Under the pieces are notes generated by a model that was not told where the DNA came from, searched no databases, and was given only the letters and a program-made list of their open reading frames with translations. From Chloroflexota bacterium (GTDB lineage Bacteria > Chloroflexota > Dehalococcoidia > Tepidiformales > Tepidiformaceae): 64,000 nt of DNA. Below are positions 24,612 through 33,583 of the stretch, in pieces (within the stretch, counting starts at the first letter, position 1; each line of letters starts with the position of its first letter). The translations under genes were made by a program, and so were the position numbers. The DNA is taken from the NCBI GenBank assembly GCA_016234445.1, contig JACRBT010000014.1, forward strand, positions 1-64,000, written 5' to 3'.

Positions 24612-27398
24612 ATGGAAGACGGACTTCGGACGCGCCCCGGCGAGGCCACGCTCGACCGCTACCGCGAACGCTGGGAGTGGGACTCGGTCGCCTGGGCGTC
24701 GCACTGCATCAACTGTTACCCCGGGAACTGCCCCATCCGCGTCTACGTGAAGGACGGCGTGGTGGTCCGCGAGGAACAGGCGGGCACCTTCGCCACCATC
24801 CAGCAGGGCGTCCCGGACATGAACCCGATGGGCTGCCAGAAGGGCGCCGGCTGGTCGCAGATGCTCGACGGCCAGGAGCGGGTCATCTACCCGTTGCGGC
24901 GGGTGGGGGCCCGCGGTTCGGGCAAGTGGGAGCGGATCACCTGGGACGAAGCGGCAACGGAAGTCGCCGACGCGGTCCTCGACGCGGTGGAGGAACTCGG
25001 GCCGGAGTCGGTCATCGCCCCCTCGGGCGGGAACGTGGGCACCTGGGGCGGCGCCGGACGCGGGCGCTTCTTCGGGATCATCGGTGGGATCACGACCGAC
25101 ATCAACGGCGAGATCAACGACTTCGCGCCGGGGCACTACCTCACCTACGGCACCTTCGACCCCGTGAGCAGCGTCGACGACTGGTTCCACTCGGAGCTCG
25201 TGTTGATCTGGTACGGGAACCCGAACTACACGCGCATCCCCTACGTCCACTACCTGAACGAAGCGCGCTACGCCGGCGCCGAGATAGTCACGATCGCGCC
25301 CGACGTTTCGCCTTCGGCCATCCATGCCGACCTCTACGTGCCGATCCGCCCGGAGACCGACGCCGCGCTCGCCCTCGCGATGTGCAAGGTCATCGTCGAC
25401 GAAGGGCTGGTGGACGAACGGTTCGTGGTCGAACAGACCGACCTGCCCCTGCTGGTGGACCCGGTGACGAAGCGCTTCCTGCGCGGGTCGGAGATGGTCG
25501 AAGGCGGGAACGAGGAGCAGTTCTACGCGTGGGACACCCGGACCGGGGCGGCGATCCCGGCGCCGCGGGGGACGCTGCTCTGGGACGGCGCCTGGCCGGC
25601 GATCGAGGGCGCGTACACCGTGCAGGCGCTGGCGGGACCGCGCCGGGTGACCACTGTCTTCGAACTGATGCGGCAGCGGCTGGCGGACTACACCCCCGAC
25701 CGCGCCGCCACGATCACCGGTGTGAACGCGGAGACCATCCGCACCCTGGCCCGGAAGGTCGCGAGCAAGCGGACGAACATCATCGGCTCGCTGGGGAACG
25801 GCAAGTACTACCACGGCGACCTGGTCGAACGCGCCGAGATCCTCCTCCTGGCGCTCACGGGGAACTGGGGGCGGCAGGGCACCGGCGTCCGCGGCTGGAT
25901 GACGGGGCTCTTCGACGGCTCCTTCACGGTGGCCGCGAAGACGAAGCCCGGCCCCGAGGACGTGGTCGCGATGCTGGATTCGCGCGAGAAGGCACTCCAG
26001 GCGCGGCTGGCGGAAGACCCGACCCTCACTCCGGCAATGGTGGGCATCGAACAGGCGAAAGCGGCCTCGGCTCGCGGCGGCGGGGGGATGTTCCCGCCCC
26101 TGTTCTTCTGGTACAACCATGCCGGAAACGCGAAAGCATGGGAGCGCCCGGAGTGGTCGGACCCGGCGATGACGCGGCCCTTCGCGGACTACTTCGACGA
26201 GGCGGTGGGCAAAGGCTGGTGGCAGGGCGTCGACTATCCCCGCAAGGAGCAGACCCCGCGGGTGCTGGTCGAATGCGGCGGCAACGTCATCCGGCGGACG
26301 CGCGGCGGCGGGCGGATGCTGCTGGAGAACCTCTGGCCGAAGCTGAAGCTCGTGGTCACCCTCGACGTGCGGATGAGCAGCACGGCCCTCCAGTCCGACA
26401 TCGTCCTCCCGATCGCGCACCAGTACGAGAAGATCGCCTTCAGCACGCCGACGACGCACACGATGCACCTGACCTTCTGCGACAAGGCGGTGGAGCCGCC
26501 GGCGGAAGCGGTCGACGAGTGGGAGGCGTTCCGGCGGCTGGCGGAGAAGCTGGAGGAACGGGCGAAGGCGCGCGGCGTCGCACCATATAAAGACGCACGC
26601 GGCGGGCCCCACGACCTTTCCGGCGCGCACACGGCCTACACCCGCGCGGGCCAGTTCGTGGACATCGAGATGATGGCCGACGAGATGCTGCGCGACAGCT
26701 CAATCACGGGCTGCATCGAGGAGGGGGCGAGCCTCGACGAGATCCGCAAGCGCGGGTTCTACCGCTTCCAGAGCCTCGGGATGTCGCCGCGGAGCATCGC
26801 CCAGGCGACGGAGCCGCGGAACGACGAGACCTTCGTCCCCTTCCGAAACCACGTCGAGAAGGGGGAGCCCTACCCGACGCTGACCCGGCGGGCGCAGTTC
26901 CTGATCGAACACGAGTGGTTCATCGAAGCGGACGAGCACCTGCCTACCTTTAAAGAAGCGCCGGCCGCCGGGGGCAACTACCCCTTCCGGATCACGAGCG
27001 GGCACAACCGCTGGAGCATCCATTCGCTGAACACGGCCAGCAGCCTGATGCTCGAAACCCACCGGGGGACGCCCCACCTGGTGATGAACAACCGCGACGC
27101 CGCCCGCCTGGGGATCGCAGACGACAGCCGGGTGCGCGTGTACAACGACCAGGGGGAGTTCGTGGTGCCGGCGCTGGTCTCCGCCAGCGCCTACCCCGGC
27201 CAGGTGACGATGTACAACGGCTTCGAGCCCTACCAGTTCCCGAACTGGGCAGGCCCGAACGACGTGGAGCCGGGGATGATCAAGTGGCTGCACATGGCAG
27301 GCGGCTACGGCCACCTCCGCTACTGGGTAACGGAGTGGCAGCCCTCGGCGGTGATGCGCGGCACCCGCGTGGGGATTGAGAAGGTGGCGGGGCGCTGA
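24612..27398 (+). CDS. Molybdopterin oxidoreductase, DMSO-reductase superfamily catalytic subunit, orphan
   Basis: The protein has 928 residues. The N-terminal 4Fe-4S site is HCINCYPGNC (His31, Cys32, Cys35, Cys40) plus Cys75, spaced 34 residues as in NarG-type enzymes. DFAPGHYLTYG places Asp170 where type II enzymes (NarG, EbdA) have the Mo-ligand Asp. The C-terminal cofactor domain (residues ~790-925) begins PFRITSGHNRWSIHS. No twin-arginine signal is present, so it is probably cytoplasmic. No iron-sulfur or membrane subunit gene lies nearby. Substrate unknown; hydrocarbon hydroxylation or oxyanion reduction would be typical of the clade. The XdhC gene at 36174 is the only Mo-linked gene in view. 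Confidence 0.88.
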   Translation: MEDGLRTRPGEATLDRYRERWEWDSVAWASHCINCYPGNCPIRVYVKDGVVVREEQAGTFATIQQGVPDMNPMGCQKGAGWSQMLDGQERVIYPLRRVGARGSGKWERITWDEAATEVADAVLDAVEELGPESVIAPSGGNVGTWGGAGRGRFFGIIGGITTDINGEINDFAPGHYLTYGTFDPVSSVDDWFHSELVLIWYGNPNYTRIPYVHYLNEARYAGAEIVTIAPDVSPSAIHADLYVPIRPETDAALALAMCKVIVDEGLVDERFVVEQTDLPLLVDPVTKRFLRGSEMVEGGNEEQFYAWDTRTGAAIPAPRGTLLWDGAWPAIEGAYTVQALAGPRRVTTVFELMRQRLADYTPDRAATITGVNAETIRTLARKVASKRTNIIGSLGNGKYYHGDLVERAEILLLALTGNWGRQGTGVRGWMTGLFDGSFTVAAKTKPGPEDVVAMLDSREKALQARLAEDPTLTPAMVGIEQAKAASARGGGGMFPPLFFWYNHAGNAKAWERPEWSDPAMTRPFADYFDEAVGKGWWQGVDYPRKEQTPRVLVECGGNVIRRTRGGGRMLLENLWPKLKLVVTLDVRMSSTALQSDIVLPIAHQYEKIAFSTPTTHTMHLTFCDKAVEPPAEAVDEWEAFRRLAEKLEERAKARGVAPYKDARGGPHDLSGAHTAYTRAGQFVDIEMMADEMLRDSSITGCIEEGASLDEIRKRGFYRFQSLGMSPRSIAQATEPRNDETFVPFRNHVEKGEPYPTLTRRAQFLIEHEWFIEADEHLPTFKEAPAAGGNYPFRITSGHNRWSIHSLNTASSLMLETHRGTPHLVMNNRDAARLGIADDSRVRVYNDQGEFVVPALVSASAYPGQVTMYNGFEPYQFPNWAGPNDVEPGMIKWLHMAGGYGHLRYWVTEWQPSAVMRGTRVGIEKVAGR

Positions 27399-27413
27399 GG
27401 TGTTAGGATGGGC

Positions 27414-27459
27414 GCCCCTCACCCCCTGCCCCCTCTCCCACTGCGGTGGGCGAGGGGAA
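27414..27459 (+). repeat. R1 dispersed hairpin repeat copy
   Basis: It has the CCCAC/GTGGG stem with TGCG loop and starts 16 nt after the stop codon of the molybdenum enzyme gene. A degenerate tail reaches ~27506. Confidence 0.88.
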
Positions 27460-27535
27460 GGCGGGCGCTGAGAGGCTGCATCCAGCTTACGTTGGAAGGC
27501 GCTAGGATAGGCGTCATTTCTTCGGAGGACGCGCC

Positions 27536-28507
27536 ATGATCAGCACCGCACTCACCCGGATGCTCGGCATCGAGCACCCCATCATCCAGGCCGGCATGGC
27601 GAGCGAAGCGGGGGCGGCGCTGGCTTCGGCTGTCTCCAACGCGGGCGCCCTGGGGAGCCTGGGGGGCATCGGCCGCGACCCGGCGAGCTTCGCCGCGGAG
27701 ATCGCCGCCTGCCGCGGCCTGACCTCGCGGCCCTTTGCCGTGAACATCCCGACCTTCGACTGGGCCCCGTTCGCGCGAGAGCTGGTGGACGTCGCGGTGA
27801 AGGCGGCGGTCCCGGTGATCACACTTTCCTTCGGACGCTTCGACGCGGCGCTGGCGCAAGCGAAGGCCGCGGGCATCACCACCACCGTCCAGGTCCAGGA
27901 CATGGACGGGCTGCGGCGCGCATTGGCCGGGCGTGCCGACGCCGTCATCGTCCAGGGGACGGAAGCAGGCGGGCACACGGGCCGCCGGGGGACACTCGGC
28001 TTCGCAGCGCAGGCGCTGGAAATCGCGGGCGACGTGCCGATCGTCGTGGCGGGCGGGATCGCGACGGGGCGGGCGCTTGCGGGCGTACTGGCGATGGGCG
28101 CGGCGGGGGCGGTGATGGGGACGCGGTTCAAGGCGAGCGACGAGTTTGGCTGCGCGCCCGCGCTCAAGGAAGCGGTGGTGGCGAGCGACGGCGACCACAC
28201 CTACTACGGCGAGGTGGTGGACATCCCCTTCCCCTTCACGTGGCCGGCGGGGATCGCGGGCCGAATCCTTGCGAACCGGTTCACGGCTGAATGGCACGGC
28301 CGCGAGGATGCACTGCGGGCGGAAGTCGCCGCCGGGGCGACGCCGGACGCGTTCCTGGCGGCGCTGCAGGAGCCTGACCGCGTCCTGAACTGGGCGGGCG
28401 AATCCTCGGGCCTCGTCTCGGCGGTGATGCCGGCGGCGGCGATCGTCGCGGAGGTGGCGGCAGAGGCGGAGGCGTACCTCCGCAAGGCAGCCGGGCTGGT
28501 GCGATAG
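27536..28507 (+). CDS. Nitronate monooxygenase (2-nitropropane dioxygenase family)
   Basis: The protein has 323 residues, an FMN-dependent TIM barrel. Visible features: LGIEHPIIQAGMA at the N-terminus, VQGTEAGGHTGRRGTL (FMN phosphate loop and active-site His), and VVAGGIATGRALAGVLAMGA followed by GTRF. It oxidises alkyl nitronates to carbonyl compounds and nitrite; some members are enoyl-ACP reductase-like. GGAGG lies ~8 nt before the ATG, and TAGGAT at 27503 is a possible promoter. Confidence 0.9.
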   Translation: MISTALTRMLGIEHPIIQAGMASEAGAALASAVSNAGALGSLGGIGRDPASFAAEIAACRGLTSRPFAVNIPTFDWAPFARELVDVAVKAAVPVITLSFGRFDAALAQAKAAGITTTVQVQDMDGLRRALAGRADAVIVQGTEAGGHTGRRGTLGFAAQALEIAGDVPIVVAGGIATGRALAGVLAMGAAGAVMGTRFKASDEFGCAPALKEAVVASDGDHTYYGEVVDIPFPFTWPAGIAGRILANRFTAEWHGREDALRAEVAAGATPDAFLAALQEPDRVLNWAGESSGLVSAVMPAAAIVAEVAAEAEAYLRKAAGLVR

Positions 28508-28548
28508 CGGGGGCGGCGGCGGGCTGCCGCCGCCCCCTCACCGATCGA

Positions 28549-29631
28549 TCAGTCGAACATCAGGACCGTGCGGGCGACTTCGCCGGCCTTCATCGCCCGG
28601 AAGGCCTCGTTCACGTCTTCGAGCTTACCCCGGCGGGTGATCATCTCGTCGAGCTTCAGGCGGCCCTGGCGGTAGAACTCGATGTAGCGGGGCATGTCGA
28701 CGCGGAAGCGGTTCGAGCCCATCGAGCTGCCGATGATCTTCTTTTCGCGGAGGAAGGACGGGCCGTCGAGTTCGACCTTCTGGCCGACGGGGATCATCCC
28801 CACGACCGTCGCCGTGCCGCCTTCGCGGATGCATTCGAAGGCCTGTTCGGCGGCGCGCTTGAGGCCGATGCATTCGAAGGCGTAGTCGACGCCGCCGCCG
28901 GTCATTTCGCGGATCGCCTGGACGGGGTCGTGGGAGGAGGCGTCGACGACGTGGGTGGCGCCGAGGTCCTTCGCCCGCTTGAGCTTATCTTCGAAGATGT
29001 CGACGGCGATGATCTGGCGGGCGCCGGCGATACGGGCGCCCTGGATCGCCGCGAGGCCGACGCCGCCGGTGCCATACACGGCAACGGTGGAGCCGGGCTT
29101 CACGGCGGCCGTGTTGAGGGCTGCGCCGACGCCGGTGGTGACGCCGCAGCCGATGAGGGCGGCCGCGTCGAAAGGCATGTCGTCGGCCATCTTCACGAGG
29201 GCGTTTTCGTGGACGAGCATCTTTTCGGCGTAGCTGGAGAGGTTCGCGAACTGGGTCACGGGCTGGCCGTTGAGGGTGTACTTCGGGGGGTCGCCGGGGC
29301 CGCGCCGGACTTCGGGGCTCCGGCAGAGGAAGGGTTCGCCGCTGAGGCAGCGTTCGCAGTGCCCGCAGAAGACGGAGAGGCAGAGGATGACGTGGTCGCC
29401 GGGCTTGACGTAGTTGACCTGGGAGCCGACGGCTTCGACGATGCCGGCGGCTTCGTGGCCGAGGATGGCGGGGGTTGGCATGGAATAGAAGCCGTCGACG
29501 AAGTGGAGGTCGCTGTGGCATACGCCCGAGGCCATGGTTTTGACGAGGACCTCGTGAGCCATGGGCTTGTCGACGTGGACTTCTTCGATGGTGAGTGGCT
29601 GGTGTGCGCCGTGGAAGATGGCCGCCTTCAT
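28549..29631 (-). CDS. Zinc-dependent alcohol dehydrogenase
   Basis: The protein has 360 residues of the medium-chain dehydrogenase family. Catalytic zinc ligands are Cys38 and His59 with Glu60. The structural zinc ligands are Cys89, Cys92, Cys95 and Cys103. The NAD site is AVYGTGGVGLAAIQGA, followed by Asp in IIAVDIF, which favours NAD over NADP. It resembles class III-like ADH/aryl-alcohol dehydrogenases. Start ATG 29631 has GGAGGAG 7 nt upstream; the open frame extends 13 codons further. Expected role: cytoplasmic oxidation of alcohols to aldehydes. Confidence 0.93.
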   Translation of the reverse strand: MKAAIFHGAHQPLTIEEVHVDKPMAHEVLVKTMASGVCHSDLHFVDGFYSMPTPAILGHEAAGIVEAVGSQVNYVKPGDHVILCLSVFCGHCERCLSGEPFLCRSPEVRRGPGDPPKYTLNGQPVTQFANLSSYAEKMLVHENALVKMADDMPFDAAALIGCGVTTGVGAALNTAAVKPGSTVAVYGTGGVGLAAIQGARIAGARQIIAVDIFEDKLKRAKDLGATHVVDASSHDPVQAIREMTGGGVDYAFECIGLKRAAEQAFECIREGGTATVVGMIPVGQKVELDGPSFLREKKIIGSSMGSNRFRVDMPRYIEFYRQGRLKLDEMITRRGKLEDVNEAFRAMKAGEVARTVLMFD

Positions 29632-29725
29632 CTGGATGCTCCTCCAATGAGCCGTGTGATGACCCGGCATGATACGCCGAAACGGGGAGGGAGGGGGAAA
29701 GGGGGTGTGGGGGGTGTTGGGGGGG

Positions 29726-29755
29726 TGTCGGCTGTGGGCTGTCGGCTGTCGGTGT
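29726..29755. repeat. Heptanucleotide tandem repeat (GTCGGCT)n
   Basis: Units GTCGGCT, GTGGGCT, GTCGGCT and GTCGGTG run in tandem. The same unit type is found inside the coding region at ~2678-2705. Confidence 0.7.
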
Positions 29756-29760
29756 GCCGG

Positions 29761-30029
29761 CGCCGCTCCCTGGCGGTCGCGGTACGGATGGAGGGTGGCA
29801 GGTGGTGCGGGGAGGGTCGGAGGCGGCTACGGGCCCAGCCGCCGAAAGCCGTGGGGCAGCGCCGACGCCGCTCCTTTCCAGTCGCGGTGCGGATGGAGCG
29901 GGTGTCGGGGCGGGGCGAGAGGGATGGGTTGCGTGCGATGCGGCCAGGGGCGGCGCGGCCACGGGGGCGGTGGAGGCTGGCGCGGGACGGGGCGGGCAGG
30001 TGATGCGGCCAGGGGCGGCCGCGGCTACC
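29761..30029 (+). repeat. R3/R4 composite repeat block filling the gap before the GNAT gene
   Basis: It holds R3 at 29761-29793, an R4 fragment to ~29830, R3 at 29864-29900, an R4 fragment near 29937 and a full R4 at 29969-30029. No gene is supported in 29671-30024. The CTA inside the R4 end (GGCTACC) at 30025-30027 is the stop codon of the GNAT gene read on the minus strand. Confidence 0.75.
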
Positions 30030-30807
30030 GGGCCTCCCAGACCTGGTATTCCACGACCTGGCGGAAGCCCATCCGTTCGTAGACGGGGTAGCCCATCTGG
30101 GTCGCCTGGAGGAAGCTGGCGACGCAGCCCTCCGCCACGCCGCCGAGGACGGCCCGCGCGGTGATCGCCTCGCCGTAGCCGCGGCCGCGGTGGCTGCGCA
30201 GGGTGCTGATGTTGTAGACGCCCGCGACCCGCCGCGCCGACACGCGCGTCGCGGTCGCCACGGGGATGCCGGCGGCGTAACCGACGTAGAGGGTCATGTC
30301 GGGGTCCTTCGCCACAGCCGGATGGCAAAAGACGTCGAAGATCCGGCGGGGGGCACCGAACCCCTCGGAGGCGGTGAGGACGAAGTCTTCGGCGATGGCG
30401 GGCCCGTCGACGACGCGGATTTCGAACCCGGGGATCGGGCGTTCCGTCAGCGACATCTGGGGAAGGAGCATCCCCGGCACCGGCGACGATCGCTGCAGCC
30501 TCGCCCCCCTCGCTTCGCCGGCGATGGCGGCGGCGGCTTCCGGCGTGGCGATCACGGACCAGGGCAACCCGAGGCCTGTGAAGAATGCTCGCGCCCTTGC
30601 CAGGGTCACGGCCGGATTTGGCGGGGGTTCGACAAGGAAGAGCCGGTTGAACGACGGGGTTGGGATGCCCGAGGCGGCGCAGGTGGCCCCTTCGGCTTCG
30701 TCGACGGCGCCGCCGGGGGCGCTTCGCCCAAGCAGGCGAAAGGCATCGACGAAGCCGAGGTGTGCTCGCGTCAGCAACTCTGCCGGGATTGCCCGCTCGG
30801 CGCTCAC
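30025..30807 (-). CDS. GNAT-family N-acetyltransferase
   Basis: The protein has 260 residues. The C-terminal GNAT fold has ISTLRSHRGRGYGEAIT, the acetyl-CoA loop (Arg-x-x-Gly-x-Gly/Ala pattern). It is followed by ASFLQATQMGYPVYERMGF, typical of the final strand and helix. The N-terminal ~120 residues look like a second, degenerate GNAT-type half. Acceptor unknown. Start GTG 30807 is tentative because no strong ribosome site is visible. The stop codon lies in an R4 repeat. Confidence 0.85.
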   Translation of the reverse strand: MSAERAIPAELLTRAHLGFVDAFRLLGRSAPGGAVDEAEGATCAASGIPTPSFNRLFLVEPPPNPAVTLARARAFFTGLGLPWSVIATPEAAAAIAGEARGARLQRSSPVPGMLLPQMSLTERPIPGFEIRVVDGPAIAEDFVLTASEGFGAPRRIFDVFCHPAVAKDPDMTLYVGYAAGIPVATATRVSARRVAGVYNISTLRSHRGRGYGEAITARAVLGGVAEGCVASFLQATQMGYPVYERMGFRQVVEYQVWEAR

Positions 30808-30957
30808 TACTCGTACCCCATCTTTCGACTATACCGCGCCGGGGAAAGCGCGCGGTCAAGCGCGGGCGGGCCGCCTGGGTGGGCTCCCTTATTGACAGGG
30901 GCCTGCCTTCGCCCGAACCCTTGTAGCGTCACCGCGGGCGAAAGGGGAGCGGCATCG

Positions 30958-32475
30958 ATGCCGAAGCCAGGGAAGAAGCACCAGGGCAAGGCGCCCGCAC
31001 CCGCGTCCGAGGCGGGAGGGAGGACATCGCTCTCCGGCGCCGAATACCACCAGTATCTCCCGGCCCTCCGCTTCGGCCTGCTCGACGCTCAGCGCGCGCT
31101 CCGGGAGGCGGGGGTACCGGTCGTCATCGTGGTCGCGGGGGCCGACGCCGTGAAGTCGGACACGGTGAACGCGCTGAATTCGTGGATGGACCCCCGGGGC
31201 GTGATGACGCACACCTTCGGGCCGGAGTTCAACCCCGACCCGCTGCGCCCGCACTTCGCGCCGTTCCACGAAGCACTGCCCCCGCGCGGCAGCATCGCGC
31301 TCTTCTGCGGGTCCTGGTACTCCCCGGTCGGGTCGGGCCGCATCCGGCGTGACATCAGCCGGGCGCGGGCGAAGGCCGAGCTCGAACGCATCGCCTTCTT
31401 CGAAAAGATGCTGACGGACGCCGGGGTGCTGATCATCAAGATCTGGCTCCACCTCGACGAGGAGTCCCAGCGCAAGCGGCTGAAGAAACTCTCGAGCGAC
31501 CCCCGCACGGCCTGGAAGGTCTCCGCGGACGACTGGAAGCGGCTCGATGTCTACACCCGGCTCGCGACTGTTCGCGACGACATCTTCGCGGCCACGCACA
31601 CGGCGCACGCCCCCTGGGTGCTGATCGACGCGACCGATGACCGTTACAGCCATTACATGGCCGGGCAGGCGGTCCTCGGCGGCATGACCGGGCGGCTGAC
31701 GGAGTCCGCGCCCACCGCGGAGGCTGTGGTCGTGGCCGAGCCCCGCGGGGAGGCGCCCGACCGCCTGAGCCGGGCCGACCTCGGCAGCAAGCTCTCGGAG
31801 GAGGAATACGAGGACCGGATGGCGGCCGCCCAGGCGAGGCTGTCGCGGCTCTCGCGGCTCTCCTACCAGGCCCGGAAGGCGCATGTGCTCGTGTTCGAAG
31901 GCTGGGACGCGGCGGGCAAGGGCGGCACCATCCGCCGGCTGGTCGAAGCGATCGACGCGCGCAACGTCCGCGTGATCCCGATCGCAGCGCCCACGCCTGA
32001 CGAACTCCAGCGGCACTACCTCTGGCGGTTCTGGCGCAACGTCCCCCGCGACGGCCAGACCGCTATCTTCGACCGCTCGTGGTACGGCCGCGTCCTCGTC
32101 GAGCGCGTCGAAGGGTTCGCGACCGAGGCCGAGTGGCGCCGGGCCTACGACGAGATCAACGACTTCGAAGAGAACCTCGTTTCGCACGGGACGACGGTGA
32201 CGAAGTTCTGGCTCCACCTGAGCCCCGAGGAGCAGCTGCGGCGCTTCGACGACCGTTCGGAGACGCCATACAAGCGGCACAAGGTGACGAGCGAAGACTG
32301 GCGGAACCGGGAGAAGTGGCCGGCCTACCACGAAGCCGTGAACGACGTGCTCGACCTCACGGACCGGCCGAAAGTGGCGCCGTGGCACGTCGTCCCGAGC
32401 GAGGACAAGCTCTTCGCGCGCGTGCAGGTCATCGAAACGGTCGTGGCACGGATGGAGCGAGCGCTGCGGGGATAA
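30958..32475 (+). CDS. Polyphosphate:AMP phosphotransferase (tandem PPK2)
   Basis: The protein has 505 residues and two PPK2 domains in tandem. The C-terminal one is intact: Walker A FEGWDAAGKGGTIRR (~314-328) and DRSWYGRVLVERV. The N-terminal one has GADAVKSDTVNAL in place of Walker A and is probably structural. This two-domain form corresponds to PPK2 class II enzymes, which phosphorylate AMP to ADP with polyphosphate. Start ATG 30958 has GGGAG ~8 nt upstream; the frame is open much further upstream by chance. Cytoplasmic energy-storage role. Confidence 0.92.
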   Translation: MPKPGKKHQGKAPAPASEAGGRTSLSGAEYHQYLPALRFGLLDAQRALREAGVPVVIVVAGADAVKSDTVNALNSWMDPRGVMTHTFGPEFNPDPLRPHFAPFHEALPPRGSIALFCGSWYSPVGSGRIRRDISRARAKAELERIAFFEKMLTDAGVLIIKIWLHLDEESQRKRLKKLSSDPRTAWKVSADDWKRLDVYTRLATVRDDIFAATHTAHAPWVLIDATDDRYSHYMAGQAVLGGMTGRLTESAPTAEAVVVAEPRGEAPDRLSRADLGSKLSEEEYEDRMAAAQARLSRLSRLSYQARKAHVLVFEGWDAAGKGGTIRRLVEAIDARNVRVIPIAAPTPDELQRHYLWRFWRNVPRDGQTAIFDRSWYGRVLVERVEGFATEAEWRRAYDEINDFEENLVSHGTTVTKFWLHLSPEEQLRRFDDRSETPYKRHKVTSEDWRNREKWPAYHEAVNDVLDLTDRPKVAPWHVVPSEDKLFARVQVIETVVARMERALRG

Positions 32476-32491
32476 GGGGGCGGGGTTGTGG

Positions 32492-32497
32492 TACCGT
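32492..32497 (+). promoter_or_regulatory. -10 element, leaderless start of DinB gene
   Basis: TACCGT lies 7 nt before the ATG at 32505. Confidence 0.4.
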
Positions 32498-32504
32498 GCG
32501 GGGC

Positions 32505-33038
32505 ATGAACCGGACAGAGATCGAAATCAAGCTCAGCCGGGACCGCGCCTGGCTCCTCGAAACGCTCGCGGCGATGCCCCCGGAGGAATTGAACCGCCCG
32601 GCCACGCCGAGCGAGCACGACCCCGCCACGATGTGGTCGATGGCGGACCACTTTGTCCACCTTGCCCTCATCGAGCACAACTTCAACGCGATGGTCCGCA
32701 AGTTCGTCGCCGGCGACGCGAACCCTGTGGGGCTGCGGACGAAGGCCGACGGCTCCGAGCGCACCACCGCCGAGGTGATGGCGATGGTCCACGCGATGAC
32801 CGAGGAATGGAAGCGCAAGCACGAGGGCAAGCCGTTTGACGCGCTCGTCGCCGTGGGCCAGCACGCCCGGGCCGAGACCCTGCAGCTGCTTTCGGAACTG
32901 ACGGACGAGCAGCTGGCGGCGCGGCTGCCGGGCGCTCCCTGGGCCGACGGGACGGTCGGCGGGGTGCTCGCGGCGAACGCGGACCACGGCCGGGGGCACT
33001 ACAAGTGGGCGAAGGACGGGCTGGACGCGGAGGCGTAG
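32505..33038 (+). CDS. DinB/YfiT-like putative metalloenzyme
   Basis: The protein has 177 residues forming a predicted four-helix bundle. SMADHFVHLALIEHNF and the C-terminal ANADHGRGHYKW supply the His residues that bind metal in DinB_2 proteins. MEEL-type PPEELNRPA near the N-terminus is typical. Members include thiol-dependent transferases using bacillithiol or mycothiol, but most have no known function. The start is fixed by TACCGT 7 nt upstream. Confidence 0.85.
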   Translation: MNRTEIEIKLSRDRAWLLETLAAMPPEELNRPATPSEHDPATMWSMADHFVHLALIEHNFNAMVRKFVAGDANPVGLRTKADGSERTTAEVMAMVHAMTEEWKRKHEGKPFDALVAVGQHARAETLQLLSELTDEQLAARLPGAPWADGTVGGVLAANADHGRGHYKWAKDGLDAEA

Positions 33039-33047
33039 GGGGCGGGA

Positions 33048-33290
33048 TCAGACCGAAGCGCACGACAGGATGTAGTGGCTGCCGGCAGGGATCCGCCCAA
33101 GGTAGAGGATGGCAGCGGAGCCCGGTCGCAACTCAGCGCCCTTCGCCCAAACCGCCGCGCGATCCCGGTTGTGCGCCGCCACCCGCCCCGAGACCAGCTG
33201 TTCTCGGTCGTCGTACTCAGGGTCGAGGATGAGCACCCATTCTTCGGGCCAACGGCGTTCCAGGTCTGCGAGGTAGGTTGCGGACTTCAC
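33048..33290 (-). CDS. Small uncharacterised protein, tandem paralogue A
   Basis: The protein has 80 residues. WVLILDPEYD, GRVAAHNRDR, ELRPGSAAILYLG and P-x-G-x-x-Y match the neighbouring gene point for point. I recall similar small proteins in cyanobacteria and other phyla, often beside aspartic-protease-like genes, without a known function; no such gene is here. The GTG start has TATGCT 6 nt upstream, so it is probably leaderless. Confidence 0.75.
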   Translation of the reverse strand: MKSATYLADLERRWPEEWVLILDPEYDDREQLVSGRVAAHNRDRAAVWAKGAELRPGSAAILYLGRIPAGSHYILSCASV

Positions 33291-33296
33291 CGGCCC

Positions 33297-33302
33297 AGCA
33301 TA
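33297..33302 (-). promoter_or_regulatory. -10 element of small paralogue A
   Basis: TATGCT lies 6 nt before GTG 33290, inside GCGTCTGCTATGCTGGG, which is repeated exactly before paralogue B. Confidence 0.55.
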
Positions 33303-33318
33303 GCAGACGCGCCTGGCG

Positions 33319-33558
33319 TCAGAGGAGGTAGCCCACGCCCTCTGGCCATGCGCCCATGAACCGGACCGACCACCTGCCCGGCCGAAGTTCGCGGACTTTC
33401 AGGTCGACCGCTTCGCGTCGATTCGCGTGAAACGCCACCCGGCCGCGGACAATCTCATAGTGGGCGTCGAGCTCCGGATCCACGATGAGGACCCACCCCC
33501 CGTGGAATTCTCTCTGCATCTCGTCGATGCTCAGGCCGCAGCCGTTCCCGTTGTTCAT
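33319..33558 (-). CDS. Small uncharacterised protein, tandem paralogue B
   Basis: The protein has 79 residues. WVLIVDPELD, GRVAFHANRR, ELRPGRWSVRFMG and WPEGVGYLL align with paralogue A. It has an extra ~10 residues at the N-terminus (MNNGNGCGLS). The pair lies head to tail, 28 nt apart, downstream of glyA on the same strand. The ATG has TATGCT 9 nt upstream. The family function is unknown to me. Confidence 0.75.
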   Translation of the reverse strand: MNNGNGCGLSIDEMQREFHGGWVLIVDPELDAHYEIVRGRVAFHANRREAVDLKVRELRPGRWSVRFMGAWPEGVGYLL

Positions 33559-33567
33559 ATCGCCCCC

Positions 33568-33573
33568 AGCATA
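33568..33573 (-). promoter_or_regulatory. -10 element of small paralogue B
   Basis: TATGCT lies 9 nt before ATG 33558, within the 17-base sequence shared with paralogue A. Confidence 0.55.
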
Positions 33574-33583
33574 GCAGACGCGC

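Noticed and set aside
24516-26630. 704-codon minus-strand frame opposite the molybdenum enzyme
   Set aside because: His/Arg/Pro/Val-rich composition typical of antisense frames; the plus strand encodes a complete oxidoreductase.
31000-31700. N-terminal PPK2 domain as a recent pseudo-domain
   Set aside because: Loss of a canonical Walker A in the first half is normal for two-domain PPK2 class II enzymes, so it is not a novelty.
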